DNA of 20,012 bases from Chara braunii (lineage: Eukaryota; Streptophyta; Charophyceae; Charales; Characeae): assembly GCA_003427395.1 (NCBI GenBank), contig BFEA01000019.1:4520517-4540528 (forward strand), read 5' to 3'. The first letter of the stretch is position 1. Every line of letters begins with the position of its first letter. The translations under genes were made by a program, and so were the position numbers. The notes beneath the pieces are model-generated. The model saw nothing but the letters and a program-made list of their open reading frames with translations, was not told the DNA's origin and made no database searches. Shown here piece by piece: positions 17,199-20,012 of the stretch.

Positions 17199-17285
17199 CT
17201 TTCTACAATGCCCCGAGGCAGTCCTGCTGTGACGATGGTGGGACCGCATCTGGACACAGCTGGGCACCGGCGAGGAGTCGCCATG
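17197..17285 (+). pseudogene. Inverted LINE fragment (FLQCP..WTQLG) at the end of the right arm
   Basis: The plus strand reads IFLQCPEAVLL, a TGA (17230-17232), then RWWDRIWTQLGTGEE, and similarity stops at CCATG (17281-17285). It is the opposite-strand counterpart of the start of the LINE piece at 16456-16547 and shares its stop codon. It abuts, tail against tail, the minus-strand LINE zinc-knuckle segment beginning at 17286. Confidence 0.75.
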
Positions 17286-18262
17286 TTTCTATTGTTTCGC
17301 ATATTCTTCGTCCCGAGAACCCTGCGTTACAAGATTTGCACCATGGGAGAGCCTCCCCCTTCTGTTCCAGGTTCGTCCAGTCGATGATGAAGTTATTGGT
17401 GGGGAGGCATATGTGACTGATTTGCCACTGTAGGGAGGCGAATTTTGTCGGTCTCTCTTTCGTCCCTTTGAACCATTTCAGTCCTCTAATTTGGTCCCTA
17501 TGTAGGTTGAGGTGTTTCTGCCATCTGTCTCCTACCTCTGTCTGAACATCCATCCAGGGTTTGATCATCTTGTAGGTGGTTTTTACTGTTAATTCGGGAA
17601 GTTGCACTGGTTGCCCATTATGTCCTCTTCTCCATTGCCATTCCGAAGGGTCCATGGCTAACTCAGATAGGGGAGTTTCTGGTAAGTAGGCTCACCATTG
17701 GATCCTCCCTTCCTTCTGGCTCTGCAACACTCGGATCCGGTAGAGGTTGAATTTCTCATGCCACTGGACCGCGTCTGGGTGGTACCTGACCAAGATGTCG
17801 TCCCCTCTTCTTTCAAAAAGGTTGACCATTGCCCAATCTGGTTTTGCCTCTGCCATTGAGCCTATTTGAAAGGGAAAGTCCTCTACCCTTACTGCTACCC
17901 AGTCTTGTTCCTGTAATATCCCGCCCTTTCTCAGAGACACCATCCAGGCTAGGGGGATCGAAAATATTAGCTGGTCCAGTGTGTCCTCCAGCTTGTGAGC
18001 ATGACGCAGGCGGGGTCTGAGTTGTTGGGCCGTTTTCCAATCTTTGTTTTTCTCATCCCATACCCGGAGAATCCTCTATCGGACCCATGAAGCCCAGTGG
18101 GGGTCTGAACTGCCATATACCCTTCCTTGCCTATTCGTGATTGCCCTGTTCCCAAACAGGGGCTGGCATAAGATCTCCTTCATCCGATCTGGGGTAGGCC
18201 TATCAGGGATCGGTAACCTCCTCCAATTCTTGATTAAGTTGCTCCAAATTTTGTCCTTTGCT
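17286..18262 (-). pseudogene. LINE ORF2 linker and zf-RVT N-terminal half, copy B
   Basis: Minus-strand order: KIWSNLIKNW, RPTPDRMKEILCQPLFGN, IPLAWMVSLRKGGILQEQDW (about 17870-17950), YHPDAVQWHEKFNLYRIRV, one stop after EGRIQW, then LPELTVKTTYKMI, FASLQWQISHICLPTNNFII and CKSC as the first zinc ligands, ending ETIE at the junction with the inverted repeat. The blocks match copy A in order and spacing, about 1.23-1.24 kb away. In living LINEs this part follows the reverse transcriptase and binds nucleic acid during target-primed reverse transcription. Its reverse transcriptase is absent. It has several stops and frameshifts and cannot be functional. Confidence 0.8.
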
Positions 18263-18484
18263 AGGTCCTATCTAGCCGCTCCTCTATCCCCCTCCTCTCG
18301 TGAGCACGCGTTGACTCGGGGGCTGGTCCAGTATCGATCCTCAAGCCATGTGAGTGGGTTCACTGTGTCAATAGTGCTAGTGCCAGACCAATGTCCTCCT
18401 TCTGTGATAGCACCAAAAAGGAGGGTCTGCAGATTCCAAGGAAGTGGTGGCCTGTAAGGTAGTGTCAGGCTGCACCCCACCATC
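18263..18484 (-). other. Junction between LINE copies A and B
   Basis: An open minus-strand frame here reads LPWNLQTLLFGAITEGGHWS and onwards. It could be the tail of copy A (LPWNLQTLLFG resembles PWKWEALLLG of copy B) or the start of copy B; I cannot place the boundary. It ends just before the copy B linker block. Confidence 0.4.
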
Positions 18485-20012
18485 ACCAGAGGCGGGTCAC
18501 CATTGGGCAATCAAGGAGACAATGTTCCAATGTGGCACGTGTTCTGGGAGAGGTGTCTATGCAGCAAGAGCAGAGCGGGGATAAAAGTTTTTTTTGCTCG
18601 AAGTCTGTCATGTCTATCAGCCAATCCGGGGTGGGCATGTATCTGTGGATGATCTGCCATTGGAGAGCTCTATGATTAGTCGGTTTAAGGTGGGAGAAGG
18701 ACGTTCATTTGAAGAAGTTGAGGCTCTCTTTTTTTAATGAAGAGTCCCTCTCCCATCTGCTTAGGATGCCATCCATTTTCAGGACTGAGGGGCGTGCCGC
18801 TGTATACTCATTTTTAACTAAGTATTGCTATGGTGTGAGTGTTGTTTCTTTCCCTAATCTCCATTTCCACTCCTCTGGGTCGAAAGGGAGATGGGACAGC
18901 GGGGTGGAGGGTTCGTATACGTAGCAGAAGTCACTTTTATCTTCCACAACGCGAATCCTGAAAAAGGCAGGTGCATCTTGAAGTTGTCTGTCAAGGTATG
19001 GCTACCGACGCACAGTGGACCACCTCGGTGCTGGTAGGTCCAAGCAAAAGGCTTAAGGATCCAACAAAGCCTGTGTCGTCAGGTGAACCCTATACATGGT
19101 CATAGGGAGGGGCGGGAAGTCCATGTGAATAACCCAATCTCTCTTTTGGATGGACAAAACCTCCTTTAAAGCTCTGACCCAAGCTAGTGGGACCGCCTCC
19201 TGCAGTTCATACAAATCTTGGGGTTGGTTAGGGATGGGGCCCACTCTGGCAACCAGTGCTTCTGCAGAGAAGCATGTGACACTCTCTCATATGTCTCTCG
19301 TCGTGTAAATGCCCCTTTTTAACCACTTCCTTCATTTGGAGGTGTGGTGTAGGGAGAGGGGGTGACCCTGAGGGTCTAGAATTTGCGGGTGGCCATACAG
19401 GGGCTGACACAAGATCTCGTTCCACCTCAAGGGGGTTGGCCGTTGCATTGGGCCATGTTCTCTCCAAAGTTTTAACAAAGTAGGCCACATAGGGTCAGTC
19501 TGGATATCCCATCTCACCTCACCAGTCAAAGTAGTGTTCGTGTCTCTCCTGGGGCAAGCTGGAATGGTTCATGCCTGATTTGTCACCCACCTGAAAGGGT
19601 GCATCGGACAATGTGGGCATGAGGGGGGGGCCAAGCATGCTATCTGTATGTGTGTGTAGGGGGTCCATGGTATATCGTTCCCCAACAACAACCTAATCAA
19701 AATTTTGAAGGTAAGAACTTTGATTTGCAGATTCGGGTCTATGATGCCTAACCCTCCCTAGGACCTCGGCTGGATTAGGATGTCCAGGGCCAGCCTCTTG
19801 ATACAGGAGGTGTTTTCATGATCATTCTTCCATAGGTAGGCTGCTGCAGCAAGTTTCAGTCTTTTCAACTGCTTTTGGGTGAGCGGCCAAAAAACGACTT
19901 TGTACCATATGGAGCCGAATATCGCATTGTTGAGTACTAGGGCCGTTCCTACCAGCGAGGGCGCTTTACCGTTCCAACGCGACATTCGTTGGATGGCTAA
20001 GTNCACCAGCAT
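18485..20012 (-). pseudogene. LINE reverse transcriptase C-terminus, linker and zf-RVT, copy A (5' part beyond the window)
   Basis: The minus strand enters at the window edge within the reverse-transcriptase thumb region: NNAIFGSIWYKVVFWPLT, LKLAAAAYLWKN, IKRLALDILIQPRS, then TAG (plus 19758-19760) exactly before GGLGIIDP. Non-LTR elements usually have an acidic residue ahead of GGLG, so this is probably a Glu codon turned into stop. The frame then runs through IKVLTFKILIRLLLG, LLKLWREHGPMQRPTP, NEILCQPLYGH and, with frame changes, VPLAWVRALKEVLSIQKRDW. It ends in a zf-RVT domain at 18485-18670: ALQWQIIHRYMPTPDW, CSCC, LEHCLLDCP. The catalytic part lies beyond the window. An N at 20003 interrupts the first codons. 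Multiple stops make it a dead copy. Confidence 0.88.
20003..20003. other. Ambiguous base N
   Basis: A third single N, ten bases from the window end. The right flank is too short to test for duplicated flanks as seen at the other two Ns. Confidence 0.95.

Larger units (their letters stand above)
16456..17285. repeat. Large inverted repeat (400/406 bp arms, 24 bp spacer)
   Basis: Left arm 16456-16855, right arm 16880-17285, spacer 16856-16879. In the inner 285 bp of each arm I count 14 mismatches and no gaps (about 95% identity). The outer ~90 bp, LINE coding sequence, shows 5 mismatches in 92. Between these lies a simple-sequence stretch that differs: T11-G-T11 on the left (16548-16570), an (AT)n run on the right (17166-17198). 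The divergence shows the palindrome is old, not a read-through artefact. Confidence 0.93.

Noticed and set aside
16456-17285. Inverted repeat as a sequencing or library palindrome
   Set aside because: The arms differ at about 5% of positions and by different microsatellites, which an artificial palindrome would not show.

Overview
The window looks like gene-poor, repeat-dominated nuclear DNA of a green-lineage eukaryote. The clearest taxonomic clue is a U6 snRNA 3' half on the minus strand (7456-7520). It carries the plant-type 3' stretch AAATCGAGAAATGGTCCAA rather than the animal version. Non-LTR retrotransposon remains, A-tailed short retroposons, long homopolymers and microsatellites fit a large genome. 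A streptophyte alga (Chara-like) or another large-genome streptophyte is my best guess, but it is only an inference. I see no intact host protein gene and nothing bacterial or viral. The longer open frames are mostly microsatellite translations or decayed retroelement pieces.

Layout. 1-560: a palindromic 36-38 bp tandem repeat and the head of a short retroposon. 560-4200: mostly unassigned sequence, with a degenerate organelle/bacterial-type tRNA-Val(UAC) at 1949-2021. 4200-4860: a two-copy tandem duplication of about 330 bp. 5200-6180: GC-rich imperfect repeats. 6197-7145: a run of five perfect or near-perfect hairpins, then six copies of a ~128 bp minisatellite, most of which carry their own hairpin. 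7456-7700: the U6-derived end attached to other hairpin-forming sequence. 8776-11112: a very purine-rich domain of GGAT/GGGA and (GAA)n repeats with higher-order repetition and a recurring CACGTG-containing spacer. 11110-11906: CAG-type repeats and two long near-perfect hairpins. 11906-12962: unassigned.

12963-15560 holds minus-strand copies of a short A-tailed element; two of them contain a segment closely matching the conserved U2 snRNA stem-II region. 14.7-20.0 kb is a minus-strand LINE graveyard. Copy A (18485-20012) has the end of the reverse transcriptase and a zinc-knuckle (zf-RVT) domain. Copy B (17286-18262) continues in 15925-16547 but is split at its zinc-binding His codon by a 400 bp-arm inverted duplication (16456-17285). 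Copy C (14736-15267) is a C-terminal tail abutting the A-tail of a short element. All are broken by stops and frameshifts.

Assembly warning: 15427-15464 is exactly the 38 bp Nextera mate-pair junction sequence (two Tn5 mosaic ends head to head), flanked by an exact 93 bp duplication. It is a laboratory artefact left in the assembly. Two of the three single Ns (8482, 13729) also sit between duplicated flanks, suggesting contig ends that overlap but were not merged. Copy numbers near these points should not be trusted.
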